A stretch of DNA of 55,914 bases from JAGOUY01 sp964562155 (GTDB lineage: Bacteria; Patescibacteriota; Patescibacteriia; 2-12-FULL-60-25). The translations under genes and the position numbers were made by a program. This document shows, piece by piece, positions 32,767 to 40,956 of the stretch (positions are counted from its first letter, which is position 1; each line of letters starts with the position of its first letter). The notes below the pieces were generated by a model, which saw nothing but the letters and a program-made list of their open reading frames with translations, was not told the origin of the DNA and did no database searches. Location: contig CAZLRU010000007.1 of NCBI GenBank assembly GCA_964562155.1, positions 1 through 55,914 on the forward strand. Direction: 5' to 3'.

Positions 32767-34674
32767 ATGCCCAGCTGGCTTTCCTCTGTTCGTGCCTGGT
32801 GGCAACACCACGCACCAGCCGGTATATGGCAGCGTCTGTTTTTCTGGCAGCAAACGAAGACCGGGTCTGAAGAATTTAAACCGCAAGCGCATCATGATCA
32901 TGCGCTTGTTTTGGCAGCCAAGGAACCAACCACCTCTGCTCGTTGGCGACACTTACGCTTTCTTCATCACGTATTGAGCCCTCAAGAACGTACACTATTT
33001 TGGAGCAGTCTTGTTGTGGCTTCACTCGCCGGGGGAGCAGCACTCATCCTTATCCTCCGACCGCATATCATGATGGTTCCAGCGAGAGGCGGAACCATCA
33101 CCGAAGCTCTGGTTGGCAGCCCTCATCTCATCAACCCTCTCTACGCACCTTTAAACGATGTCGATCGTGATTTATCCGCGCTTATTTATTCGGGACTCTT
33201 TCGTATAGATGAACACCTGGATGTTCAGCCGGATTTAGTGCAAGCCTACCATTGGAGTGAAGATGGGAAGACGCTTGAAGTGAGTTTGCGGCAGGATAGC
33301 CGGTTTCATGATGGCCTCCCCGTGACGGCTGACGATGTTATTTTTACGTATCAAACGGTGCTTAATCCAAGTTGGCGCAGTCCGCTTGCAAGTACATTTA
33401 AAGACATTCAACAGGTTATTCGCGTTGATGACACCACAATTCAGTTTCATCTTGATGCCCCCAACCCCCATCTCCTCATGAACCTCACGATGGGTATTTT
33501 ACCTGCGCACGTATGGGAGGATACGCAAGGACCCACCGCCGCCTTGGCGGAGGCAAATCTGAAACCGATTGGCTCCGGACCCTACCAGCTTGAATCACTG
33601 AAACGTGACACAAAGGGAAATCTCTTTAGCTTTACCCTAAGTCGTTTTCCCGGTTACTACGGACGATCCCCCTATGTTGATCAGTGGCAGTTTCGTTTCT
33701 ATGGAGATCGTGTGCAAGCTCAGACGGCATTGCAAAGCAATCAGGTTGATGCGGTCGCGTTTGTCCCCTGGAAAGATGTCGCAGACATTAAACGTGGGGA
33801 TATTCGAAATACAACCCTAGAGCTCCCCCAGGAAACCGTGTCTTTTTTCAATCTCAAAGATCCGTTATTGAAAGATCCCGGCGTACGTCAGGCGTTAGGT
33901 ATGGCGATTGATCGCCGTGAACTGCAGGATCTTCTTGGGAGCGATGCCACCGTGGTGAGCTCTCCATTTCCGTTTCTTGAAACCACCTCTACACAGGCAG
34001 GAGATTTAGATGGAGCACGTGTGTTGTTGAATAGCTTGGGTTGGCACCTCCCTCCGAATGGATCCGTCCGATTTTATGAGGCTCCGGCGCCCGCCACCAC
34101 TAAGCCGACACGAGGCGCAACCACTACAACAACGCCTCCTAAGCCCGCCGCGAGTTCGACACAGCTAGCCATCACGATCGATCTTCCTAACCAGGCAGAT
34201 TTGCTTAAGGTCGCTGAGCTCTTAAAGCGACGTTGGTCGCTGGTTGGTGTACGAGTAGATGTGCGCGTGAGCCCTGCTGAAGATTTATTACGCCAGGTCC
34301 TTGCAAAGCGCGACTATCAAGTCTTGGTGTGGAACGTGTTACTACCACCCACTCAAGACATCTCTCCCTTTTGGGCGAGTGATCAGTCCACGAATCAGGG
34401 GTTGAATTTGTCGAATGTTGCTGATCGAAACATCGATAAAGCCTTGGAAGGTATCCAGGCAGCAACGACCACGGCTCGTCTTGAAGAGGCGCGTGAAGTA
34501 TTATCGAAAGCGATTTTAAAACAAACACCGGCGCTGTTCTTGCTGCGGCCGGCGTATGCCTATTTGATTTCGCAAGACGTAAAAGGGGTGCAGCCCATGC
34601 GGCTCAGTCGCCCATCTGATCGATTGCTGCAAGCGAGTAAGTGGTATTTAAAAACGACCTGGAAGTGGAGATAG
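32767..34674 (+). CDS. ABC-type solute-binding protein, family 5, with internal membrane anchor
   Basis: A 635-residue protein. About 75 cytoplasmic residues are followed by a transmembrane helix (LFWSSLVVASLAGGAALILIL) and an extracytoplasmic SBP_bac_5 domain: GGTITEALVGSPHLINPLYA, YSGLFRIDEHLDVQPDLVQ, GLPVTADDVIFTYQTVL and FFNLKDPLLKDPGVRQALGM. This family binds peptides, nickel or oligosaccharides for an ABC importer. A Thr/Pro/Ala-rich insert lies at about 440-465. No permease or ATPase gene is adjacent, so it is an orphan here. The N-terminal cytoplasmic tail is unusual for the family. Confidence 0.9.
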   Translation: MPSWLSSVRAWWQHHAPAGIWQRLFFWQQTKTGSEEFKPQAHHDHALVLAAKEPTTSARWRHLRFLHHVLSPQERTLFWSSLVVASLAGGAALILILRPHIMMVPARGGTITEALVGSPHLINPLYAPLNDVDRDLSALIYSGLFRIDEHLDVQPDLVQAYHWSEDGKTLEVSLRQDSRFHDGLPVTADDVIFTYQTVLNPSWRSPLASTFKDIQQVIRVDDTTIQFHLDAPNPHLLMNLTMGILPAHVWEDTQGPTAALAEANLKPIGSGPYQLESLKRDTKGNLFSFTLSRFPGYYGRSPYVDQWQFRFYGDRVQAQTALQSNQVDAVAFVPWKDVADIKRGDIRNTTLELPQETVSFFNLKDPLLKDPGVRQALGMAIDRRELQDLLGSDATVVSSPFPFLETTSTQAGDLDGARVLLNSLGWHLPPNGSVRFYEAPAPATTKPTRGATTTTTPPKPAASSTQLAITIDLPNQADLLKVAELLKRRWSLVGVRVDVRVSPAEDLLRQVLAKRDYQVLVWNVLLPPTQDISPFWASDQSTNQGLNLSNVADRNIDKALEGIQAATTTARLEEAREVLSKAILKQTPALFLLRPAYAYLISQDVKGVQPMRLSRPSDRLLQASKWYLKTTWKWR

Positions 34675-34802
34675 GCGGACGTTTAGAGACTCTCATTGAG
34701 GTCGCTTCTTCAAGATCAGATGATGGACGCTGCAACAACTGCAGAGTACCATTCCTCAAAAATCTGCTTTTTTTCGTGACCTCATTTTTCCCTACCTTTT
34801 CT

Positions 34803-35645
34803 ATGTCATACGAGAATCCTTCCCCCGCCCCTTCTGCTGAGCGCTCGCCGTTCACGCGCCGTGCACAACAACTTCTCGCAGCCGCGGCCATGGCGGCAGG
34901 GATTGAAGCCGTGCCCGCCCTCGCCGAGGCACAAGTGCGTACAGAGACCGTTTCCTTTGATACCTTCGCGGACCGTCTAGATGATGCTCGTCTTCGCATA
35001 GAATCGCTCAGATTTTCTAGAATGGACGTCCCGCCATCTTTTGAACACAGACCCACCGTTTCCCTTTATCTTTCCCCACGGGAGGCGAGCGCGGTGAACC
35101 CAGCAGATCATCAAACCACCGAGACCTCCTCTCTTGATCAAGCCACCGAGCCACTTATGCGGCCCGAGATTGCTTCTCAGCATGATTTCTACGTTACGGA
35201 TGAGTTCGTTTACGTGGGTGTCGTCAATCCTGGGGATTCACAGGATCCAAGAACCAATCGCGAGGGAGCGAGGGAAGTTATTAATGCCTATCAACTAACC
35301 GATGGTGCGCAGCACATAGATCTTCCTCTCCCCCAATCACCAAGTCGCCATCTTTCGGCAAGTAATTGGGGCGCTACCCAAGCAGAGGCCGTACGACGAG
35401 CTTTTATCGGCGTGGTTCATAACATCTCCCAAGAAGCCCAGCAAATGGTTACCACGGATGAGACTGGACGCGTTCTCATCGTACGAGAAGATCGTCGACG
35501 ACTACTCTTCTCTCATTTCTCCATCAACGTCGAACAAACCCCCTCTACACAGCAATGGTCAGCAACTATTGAGGCCGATGTTGCCCCAGTGCAAGCACCT
35601 GCACCATCTGGAGCCACGCATGGACATCACCGCCATCATCACTAA
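34803..35645 (+). CDS. Exported hypothetical protein with His-rich C-terminus
   Basis: A 280-residue protein of unknown function. A twin-Arg-preceded hydrophobic stretch (TRRAQQLLAAAAMAAGIEAV ending in ALAEAQ) looks like a signal peptide. The rest is soluble and mixed alpha/beta, with VTDEFVYVGVVNPGDSQDP as the most ordered region. The tail GATHGHHRHHH could bind metal. The start is the ATG at 34803 after a pyrimidine-rich run, without a Shine-Dalgarno sequence. A long hairpin follows the stop. Confidence 0.72.
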   Translation: MSYENPSPAPSAERSPFTRRAQQLLAAAAMAAGIEAVPALAEAQVRTETVSFDTFADRLDDARLRIESLRFSRMDVPPSFEHRPTVSLYLSPREASAVNPADHQTTETSSLDQATEPLMRPEIASQHDFYVTDEFVYVGVVNPGDSQDPRTNREGAREVINAYQLTDGAQHIDLPLPQSPSRHLSASNWGATQAEAVRRAFIGVVHNISQEAQQMVTTDETGRVLIVREDRRRLLFSHFSINVEQTPSTQQWSATIEADVAPVQAPAPSGATHGHHRHHH

Positions 35646-35696
35646 CATCCACCACCCCATTCAACTTAATAATCTACGAGCCCCTCATCTTAAGTA

Positions 35697-35732
35697 ACAT
35701 AAAATGCACCATTTTCTTGGTGCATTTTATGT
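35697..35732. terminator. 14-bp perfect hairpin between the His-tailed protein gene and tRNA-Leu
   Basis: ACATAAAATGCACC-loop-GGTGCATTTTATGT, an 8-nt loop. It abuts the CCA end of the tRNA, so it probably ends both the upstream gene and the tRNA transcript. Confidence 0.75.
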
Positions 35733-35819
35733 TGGTGGGCGAAGAGGGACTCGAACCCTCATGACCTTGCGATCGCTGGTACCTGAAACCAGTGCGTCTA
35801 CCAGTTCCGCCACTCGCCC
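35733..35819 (-). tRNA. tRNA-Leu (anticodon CAG)
   Basis: An 87-nt tRNA with acceptor stem GGGCGAG/TTCGCCC, discriminator A and an encoded CCA. The anticodon arm is CTGGT-TTCAGGT-ACCAG, giving CAG (codon CUG). The long variable arm and T-loop TTCGAGT are typical of class II tRNA-Leu. The terminator hairpin follows directly. Confidence 0.95.
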
Positions 35820-35874
35820 CCGTGGTTGTACGAACGCTTGGATGGTGCCGTATTCAGACGGATGGGTCAAGCGG

Positions 35875-35903
35875 TTGACGAATACGGGGGTTTCTGCTAT
35901 TGT
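35875..35903 (+). promoter_or_regulatory. Distal promoter before rnj
   Basis: TTGACG (35875-35880), 17-nt spacer and TATTGT (35898-35903). Transcription from here would give a leader of about 300 nt before rnj. Confidence 0.6.
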
Positions 35904-35909
35904 TCGTGT

Positions 35910-36198
35910 GAGTTTTAACCTGAACGCCTTTCGCTTCATCTCGCTTTTTTAGCTAGGTTGAGCGAAAGTCGTGACAGACCGTGTTACGTGTTTAGAAGGA
36001 GTTTTCCGCTAAATCCGTTTCTTGCAAGAAACGAGAGCTCTCGTTTCGGACGTATATCCTCGATCCAAGGATACCGTTTGTTCAGCCATCGCTTTGTTTT
36101 TGCGTTCAACCAATGACCGCGTGTGCGTGTATTTGTTTGCTCCGGCCAGATCGCGATCCGCTCCTGTCATGACGTTGGTGAGCGCACCCTCTCAATTT
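35910..36198 (+). other. Long structured RNJ leader or separate small RNA
   Basis: The stretch between the tRNA and rnj holds no convincing gene but several hairpins. CTTTCGCT/AGCGAAAG lies around 35929-35971. Two overlapping palindromes, GTTTCTTGCAAGAAAC (36017-36032) and GAAACGAGAGCTCTCGTTTC (36028-36047), share GAAAC and so exclude each other. A third hairpin lies at about 36049-36072. It may be the 5' leader of rnj, possibly with autocontrol by RNase J, or an independent RNA. No terminator is seen before rnj. Confidence 0.5.
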
Positions 36199-36204
36199 TA
36201 TAAT
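36175..36204 (+). promoter_or_regulatory. Proximal rnj promoter
   Basis: TTGGTG (36175-36180), 18-nt spacer and perfect -10 TATAAT (36199-36204), only 5 nt before the ATG at 36210. It would give a leaderless rnj mRNA, in contrast to the long-leader transcript from 35875. Confidence 0.6.
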
Positions 36205-36209
36205 CTATT

Positions 36210-38315
36210 ATGTTACCTCAAAAACCTACGCCAGCTTCGTCTGGCTCAACGCACGGCGGCAATGCGTCCCACCGCCCCCCTTCTTCCTCGTTTCGTCGTC
36301 CCATGCGCAGCCATGGACCTAAGCGTCCTCGCATTGATGCACCGGTTAAAACCGGGGTTGTGTTTGCTAAACCAGCCGGCGATTTTCGCCCACGCCCAAC
36401 CGGTACGACATCCACCGCTCCCCGCGGCGCGCATTTTGATACACGCGGCTCCCTTAAACAGGGCTTCGCTAAAGAAGAGCGCGGTACGAGCGATTCGCAC
36501 GAAGTAAATCGCCGCGCCCCGGCACATGCTAAACGCGGGCCTTCCATGGGTGGCGCGTTTGCCGCCGCTCCTCGTATGAGCACGTTCAAACACAAGCCGT
36601 TTCGTAAGACGGGTGTGGATGAGGATGTGCTCAACAAAGAAAGCCAACGTCTTAAAGTCACCGTTCTTGGTGGCAATGAAGAAGTGGGTCGCAACATGAC
36701 CATGCTTGAATTCGGCAACGATATCTTGCTGGTCGACATGGGTCTTCAGTTTCCGGATGATGACATGCCAGGCGTCGACTATATCGTTCCAAATATTTCT
36801 GCGCTGAAAGGCAAAGAAAAGAATATTCGTGGCGTGATTATTACCCACGCTCACTACGATCACATTGGTGGCGTGCCTCATTTGATTCCTCAACTCGGCA
36901 ATCCACCGGTGTTTGGAACGGATCTGACCTGCGGCATTATCCAAAAGCGTCAGGAAGATCATCGCAACGCGCCCGCATTGAACCTGTATTCCGTCACCTA
37001 CGATGACGTCTTGCAGCTCGGTGCTTTCAAAGTTGAATTCTTCGGTGTCGCTCACTCTGTCCCCTCTTCCATGGGTGTGATTATCAACACTCCTTGTGGA
37101 ATTATTGTGCATACCGGTGACTTCAAACTTGATCCTGGTCCTGGCTCTCAATCTATTCAAGAAACAGAAAAGATTAAGAAGCTCGGCGAACGCAATGTGC
37201 TCGCGCTCATGTGTGATTCAACAAATGCTTCCAAACCTGGAAAGCAATTGCCGGAAATTGATATTCAGCACAATATTGATGAGATCATTGCCAACTCTAA
37301 AGGCCGTGTGATTATTGGAACGTTTGCGTCCATGATTGCGCGTGTCCAACAGATTATCAAAGCGTGTGAACGTCAGCATCGAAAGGTCGCGATTGAAGGA
37401 TTTTCGATGCGTTCGAATATCATGATTGCTCAACAGCTTGGGTACATGGATATTCAGAAAGGGACACTTATCGAAACCAAAGATATTCATAAATACGATC
37501 GCGAAAAGACGGCTGTTATCTGTACGGGTGCGCAAGGCGAAGAACGCGCGGCTTTGATGCGGATCGCGAACCGCGAACATCCGATTATTTCCATTGAACC
37601 TGGCGATACGGTGGTGTTCTCTTCGTCTGTCATTCCTGGCAATGAACGGTCAGTGCAACGCGTCAAAGACACCTTGTACCGCGAAGGCGCTGAAGTTATC
37701 CATTACAAGATGATGGATGTGCACGCCGGCGGTCATGCCCAACAAGAAGATTTGAAAGAGATGCATGACATGATCAAGCCAAAATACTTGATTCCGATCG
37801 AAGGCCACTATTCCTTCTTGTGCGATCATGCCAAGACCGCCGTCGAGAATGGTTTTCCGGAAAAGAATATTTTCATCGCCGACAACGGACAAGTCATTGA
37901 ATTTGATGTTCATGGCAACGGGATGTTGACCAACAAAAAAGTCTCGACGGACTATGTGTTCGTGGATGGACTTGGCGTTGGAAATACCAACCAGATCGTT
38001 CTTCGCGATCGTCAGCAATTGTCGAGTGAAGGCGTGGTCATCGCGGTCGCCGTTATTGATGGCAAGACCGGTGTACCACAAGCGCTTCCAGATGTGATTT
38101 CGCGTGGATTTGTGTACATGAAGGAGCATCAAGAACTCATCATGCAAGCGCGTCAGAAAGCGAATGTGATTCTGAAGAGCGCTTCACCCGATCCTAAAGT
38201 GTCGTCACCAAATAGCACGTACTTGAAGGATAAGTTGCGCGATGAACTTGGCGAATTCCTCTTTATCAAGACGGAACAACGACCGATGGTGATTCCGGTG
38301 ATTATCGAGGTCTAA
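36210..38315 (+). CDS. rnj: Ribonuclease J
   Basis: A 701-residue RNase J; usual length is about 550-600. It combines endonuclease and 5'-3' exonuclease activity in mRNA decay and rRNA maturation. Residues 1-145 are a disordered Arg/Pro/Gly-rich extension. From about 146 (RLKVTVLGGNEEVGRNMTML) the metallo-beta-lactamase core has HAHYDHIGGVPHL and later DSTNASKPG and FASMIARVQQ; the beta-CASP and C-terminal domains follow, with HAGGHAQQEDL. The basic extension may bind RNA or partner proteins. The gene has both a distal and a proximal promoter and a clear terminator. Confidence 0.95.
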   Translation: MLPQKPTPASSGSTHGGNASHRPPSSSFRRPMRSHGPKRPRIDAPVKTGVVFAKPAGDFRPRPTGTTSTAPRGAHFDTRGSLKQGFAKEERGTSDSHEVNRRAPAHAKRGPSMGGAFAAAPRMSTFKHKPFRKTGVDEDVLNKESQRLKVTVLGGNEEVGRNMTMLEFGNDILLVDMGLQFPDDDMPGVDYIVPNISALKGKEKNIRGVIITHAHYDHIGGVPHLIPQLGNPPVFGTDLTCGIIQKRQEDHRNAPALNLYSVTYDDVLQLGAFKVEFFGVAHSVPSSMGVIINTPCGIIVHTGDFKLDPGPGSQSIQETEKIKKLGERNVLALMCDSTNASKPGKQLPEIDIQHNIDEIIANSKGRVIIGTFASMIARVQQIIKACERQHRKVAIEGFSMRSNIMIAQQLGYMDIQKGTLIETKDIHKYDREKTAVICTGAQGEERAALMRIANREHPIISIEPGDTVVFSSSVIPGNERSVQRVKDTLYREGAEVIHYKMMDVHAGGHAQQEDLKEMHDMIKPKYLIPIEGHYSFLCDHAKTAVENGFPEKNIFIADNGQVIEFDVHGNGMLTNKKVSTDYVFVDGLGVGNTNQIVLRDRQQLSSEGVVIAVAVIDGKTGVPQALPDVISRGFVYMKEHQELIMQARQKANVILKSASPDPKVSSPNSTYLKDKLRDELGEFLFIKTEQRPMVIPVIIEV

Positions 38316-38322
38316 CGAACCA

Positions 38323-38349
38323 ACTCCCGAGACAAGCTCGGGAGTTTTT
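38323..38349 (+). terminator. rnj terminator
   Basis: ACTCCCGAG-loop-CTCGGGAGT with a 5-nt loop, then TTTTTG. Confidence 0.9.
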
Positions 38350-38379
38350 GTTTGTGATACTCTGCTTATAAGTGGGTGC

Positions 38380-38554
38380 CTGCATTATTCTTTTTCTTTC
38401 GTCATCTTTGTGCGTAACGGAGTCAAGATACGAGGACCCATCCGGACCGATCCGATGACTTCTCCTGTCTCCGTCGGACTAGGCAGAAGAATGACAGAAT
38501 GGAGGATGGGCCTTAGTGGACGGAAGGCGTGGTTCTCGCTACCATTCCGACTAT
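38380..38554 (+). other. Structured trpS leader
   Basis: The roughly 180 nt between the rnj terminator and trpS can fold into a long-range stem (AGGaCCCATCC with GGATGGGCCT, one bulged A) enclosing smaller hairpins. A 3' hairpin CGGAA/TTCCG with TGGT/ACCA pairing lies just before the ATG. TATAAG at about 38370 may be the -10. The 3' hairpin slightly resembles a T-box antiterminator bulge (TGG), but I could not find a convincing stem I specifier loop. It is a candidate translational control element. Confidence 0.35.
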
Positions 38555-39544
38555 ATGCAAGATCTTGTCTTTTCTGGCGTTCAACCTACGAGCGGCCTCC
38601 ACATTGGGAACTACATTGGCGCTTTGAAGCAATGGGTTGAGCTTCAGCATCGGTTTCCGTGTTTATTTTGTATTGTTGATTTACACGCCATTACGGTGCC
38701 ACAAGACCCGGCTGAGTTACGCAGGAATATTCTTGAGGTAGCCGCGACGTATTTGGCGATTGGGGTGAATCCGGAGCGGTCGACCATCTATGTGCAGAGC
38801 GAGGTGCCGGAGCATACGGAGTTAGCTTGGGTACTGAGTACGATCGCGAAGATAGGACAGATGGAACGGATGACGCAATACAAAGATAAATCGGAGAAGT
38901 ATGGCGACAAAGTTGGGTTGGGGTTGTTTAGCTATCCTGTTCTCATGGCAGCCGATATTCTTTTATACGACACAACGGTTGTGCCTGTTGGAGAAGATCA
39001 GATTCAGCATGTAGAGCTAACGCGCGACTTGGCGGAGCGGTTTAACCATCATTTTGGACCAACGTTTACCTTGCCGGAAAGCTATTTGCAGAAGAATGGT
39101 GCGCGCATCATGAGCCTGCAAGACCCGATGAAGAAAATGAGCAAGAGCGATGCTTCGGCGTTGAGCAAGATCGCCCTCACAGATGATGCAGACACGATCC
39201 GTAAAAAGATTATGAAAGCGGTCACAGATACAGAACCGGGGATTGTCTTCGATGTTGAGAAAAAACCAGCTGTTGCGAATTTGATGACTATTTACCATCA
39301 ACTGACCGGGCAGACATTAGAATCAATCGAGGTGGAGTTTGCAGGCAAGGGATATGGGGATTTTAAAAAAGCCTTGGCTGAAGTTGTTGTAGTTCACATG
39401 GAACCGATTTCCAAAAAGATTGCTGAATACCTAAACGATCCTGCAGAACTCACGCGGATTCTCAATACGGGACGGAATCGTGCGCATGAGTTGGCGCAAC
39501 AGAAAATGAAGTTAGTGAAAGATCGGGTTGGATTTGGGCGATAG
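38555..39544 (+). CDS. trpS: Tryptophanyl-tRNA synthetase
   Basis: A 329-residue class Ic synthetase that charges tRNA-Trp. VFSGVQPTSGLHIGNYIGAL contains the HIGH motif (HIGN), and PMKKMSKSDASAL the KMSKS motif. LMAADILLYDTTVVPVGEDQ and the Trp pocket region are normal. I start at the ATG at 38555 (MQDLVFSG); an in-frame GTG at 38516 lies 10 nt after GGAGG and would add 13 residues, so the start is not certain. It is followed by a perfect terminator. Confidence 0.95.
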   Translation: MQDLVFSGVQPTSGLHIGNYIGALKQWVELQHRFPCLFCIVDLHAITVPQDPAELRRNILEVAATYLAIGVNPERSTIYVQSEVPEHTELAWVLSTIAKIGQMERMTQYKDKSEKYGDKVGLGLFSYPVLMAADILLYDTTVVPVGEDQIQHVELTRDLAERFNHHFGPTFTLPESYLQKNGARIMSLQDPMKKMSKSDASALSKIALTDDADTIRKKIMKAVTDTEPGIVFDVEKKPAVANLMTIYHQLTGQTLESIEVEFAGKGYGDFKKALAEVVVVHMEPISKKIAEYLNDPAELTRILNTGRNRAHELAQQKMKLVKDRVGFGR

Positions 39545-39560
39545 TCCTCGTTTAACCAAA

Positions 39561-39592
39561 ACAAAAACATTCCGATTGCGGAATGTTTTTGT
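39561..39592 (+). terminator. trpS terminator
   Basis: ACAAAAACATTCCG-ATTG-CGGAATGTTTTTGT, a 14-bp stem. The A/T-rich ends let it work for the convergent rnpB transcript too. Confidence 0.9.
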
Positions 39593-39597
39593 ATGTG

Positions 39598-40062
39598 TAG
39601 GCAAGGCTATAAGCCGAGTTTTGTTTTTCCGACCGAAGTCGAAATTGATGACCATCTCTCTCGACCGTACATCGCTGCACGGCTCTAGCGAGCGACCATT
39701 CCTTGAAAAAACTGTTGCGATGAATTGCTTCAGAGCAACTGCCTTCTCGCGGACTTGCTCTTGCACCAGAGAGGGTTTACCACACTCCGCTGTTACCAAC
39801 GGAGGAACGACGTGGCCGAACCATTGCTCCCGAAGGAGTTGGTGACCTCGAAGTACTTTTCACCTTTCATCGAACTTACGTTCGACTAGTATTGTCTCTG
39901 TGGCACTTTCCCTAGGTTTAGACAGACGTTCGGCACGTGTCCGTTCGTTTGTCGTATGCCTGGCAGTCGTTAGCTGCTCTCATGACAGTATCCCTTGCGA
40001 GATACAGGGGGCTCGGACTTTCCTCACCGGTTTGCACCAGCGCGGCCATCCGCCTTACCTAT
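39598..40062 (-). ncRNA. rnpB: RNase P RNA (type A)
   Basis: The catalytic RNA that removes 5' leaders from pre-tRNAs. Conserved blocks are GAGGAAAGTCCGAGC (CR I) near the 5' end, GAAAGTGCCACAGAGACA (CR II/III region) and the 3' end AACTCGGCTTATAG. The 5' TAGGTAAGG pairs with the 3' CCTTGCCTA to form P1. At about 465 nt it is longer than the usual 350-400, probably through an extended arm in the specificity domain or P15-P17 region. Ends are estimated from P1. Confidence 0.95.
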
Positions 40063-40066
40063 GGGG

Positions 40067-40095
40067 AGAGTAGCATGAATTGCTAGGAAAATCAA
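40067..40095 (-). promoter_or_regulatory. rnpB promoter
   Basis: Minus-strand TTGATT (40090-40095), 17-nt spacer and TACTCT (40067-40072), immediately before the RNA 5' end. Confidence 0.75.
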
Positions 40096-40236
40096 GGGAT
40101 TAGGAGGCGCATCGACTACGTTTCCTTACGTGAAAGAAAGATAGGAATGCGAAGGATAGTGTTTGTATCCTTAGAGGATGAAAAGAGCGTATTTGGTCGT
40201 GGACCAAAATAATAGATTACGGGCATGGTCTTGCCC

Positions 40237-40701
40237 TCACCCGTTCGGGAGATGGGCGGTGAAGCCCGGCCAGTGGAGGGCGATGGAGCCGTTTTCTTCG
40301 ACGGTGGCGCCGCGCAGGTCTTGGCCCAGGTCTTGGAATGCTTGACCGAGGCGTGCGATGACCCATTTGCCACCCAGTCGGTGGATGGCGGTCGTGACCT
40401 GTTGATTCCCGCGATGGAAGTCACCCAGGATGCGGACCTCTCCGTCCGCGGTCTTGAACTTGACCAGGTATCCCGGGTAATTCCGCTCGTTGCAGCGGAC
40501 GTCCACCATGAGGAGACCGACGTAGCCGGCGTCGTTCAGCACGACGTACCGGAGCAGTCCCTTCCGCGCGCAGCGCAGCGCCTGCTTGAGAAGTGCTACT
40601 TCATCGAGCACGGGGGCTGCGGGGGTGGTGGGGGCGGGTGACGTTGAAGTCTCCGCCGAATCATTACCTTCTCGTCTGCTGTGCTGTTGCCACCCTTTCA
40701 T
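40237..40701 (-). CDS. GC-rich hypothetical protein, 154 aa (cassette gene)
   Basis: Unrecognised. A disordered Ser/Thr/Pro-rich start (to about residue 33) precedes a compact alpha/beta domain: LLRYVVLNDAGYVGLLMVDV, GEVRILGDFHRGNQQV and a C-terminal IALHWPGFTAHLPNG. The last motif recurs in the adjacent larger protein as FLVRWHGITAELPDE. GGAAGGA precedes the ATG at 40701, and a roughly 140-nt leader begins with a hairpin (GTGGTT/AACCAC). The gene is much more GC-rich than its flanks. No signal peptide is seen, so it is probably cytoplasmic. Confidence 0.72.
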   Translation of the reverse strand: MKGWQQHSRREGNDSAETSTSPAPTTPAAPVLDEVALLKQALRCARKGLLRYVVLNDAGYVGLLMVDVRCNERNYPGYLVKFKTADGEVRILGDFHRGNQQVTTAIHRLGGKWVIARLGQAFQDLGQDLRGATVEENGSIALHWPGFTAHLPNG

Positions 40702-40839
40702 GGTGGTCCTTCCTTTCTATGTGACCGTTTCTCGACCTATCTGACGGACGGGGGAAGGTAGATATGGGGACGTATTTCCCCAACTACTCCCATCTCTGGG
40801 CACCTAAATGCGCAGGGTGGGGGTGGTTGGAAACCACGA

Positions 40840-40868
40840 AACTTAGCTTGTTTTAGAGGTTTTGTCAA
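40840..40868 (-). promoter_or_regulatory. Promoter of the 154-aa cassette gene
   Basis: Minus-strand TTGACA (40863-40868), 17-nt spacer and TAAGTT (40840-40845). The transcript would begin with the GTGGTT-TCC-AACCAC hairpin. Confidence 0.75.
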
Positions 40869-40956
40869 GGTATGGGGCTCATGGCCTCTTTTTCCTTGGT
40901 TTTCAAGGATGAAGAGAGATGAGGGCGACAGGACGGTCGCCGGAGGAAAAGGACAA

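Noticed and set aside
36111..36170. Short frame with CxCxC in the rnj leader
   Set aside because: No ribosome site, 19 codons, likely chance.
36246..37160. 304-aa frame opposite rnj
   Set aside because: RNase J reads clearly on the other strand.
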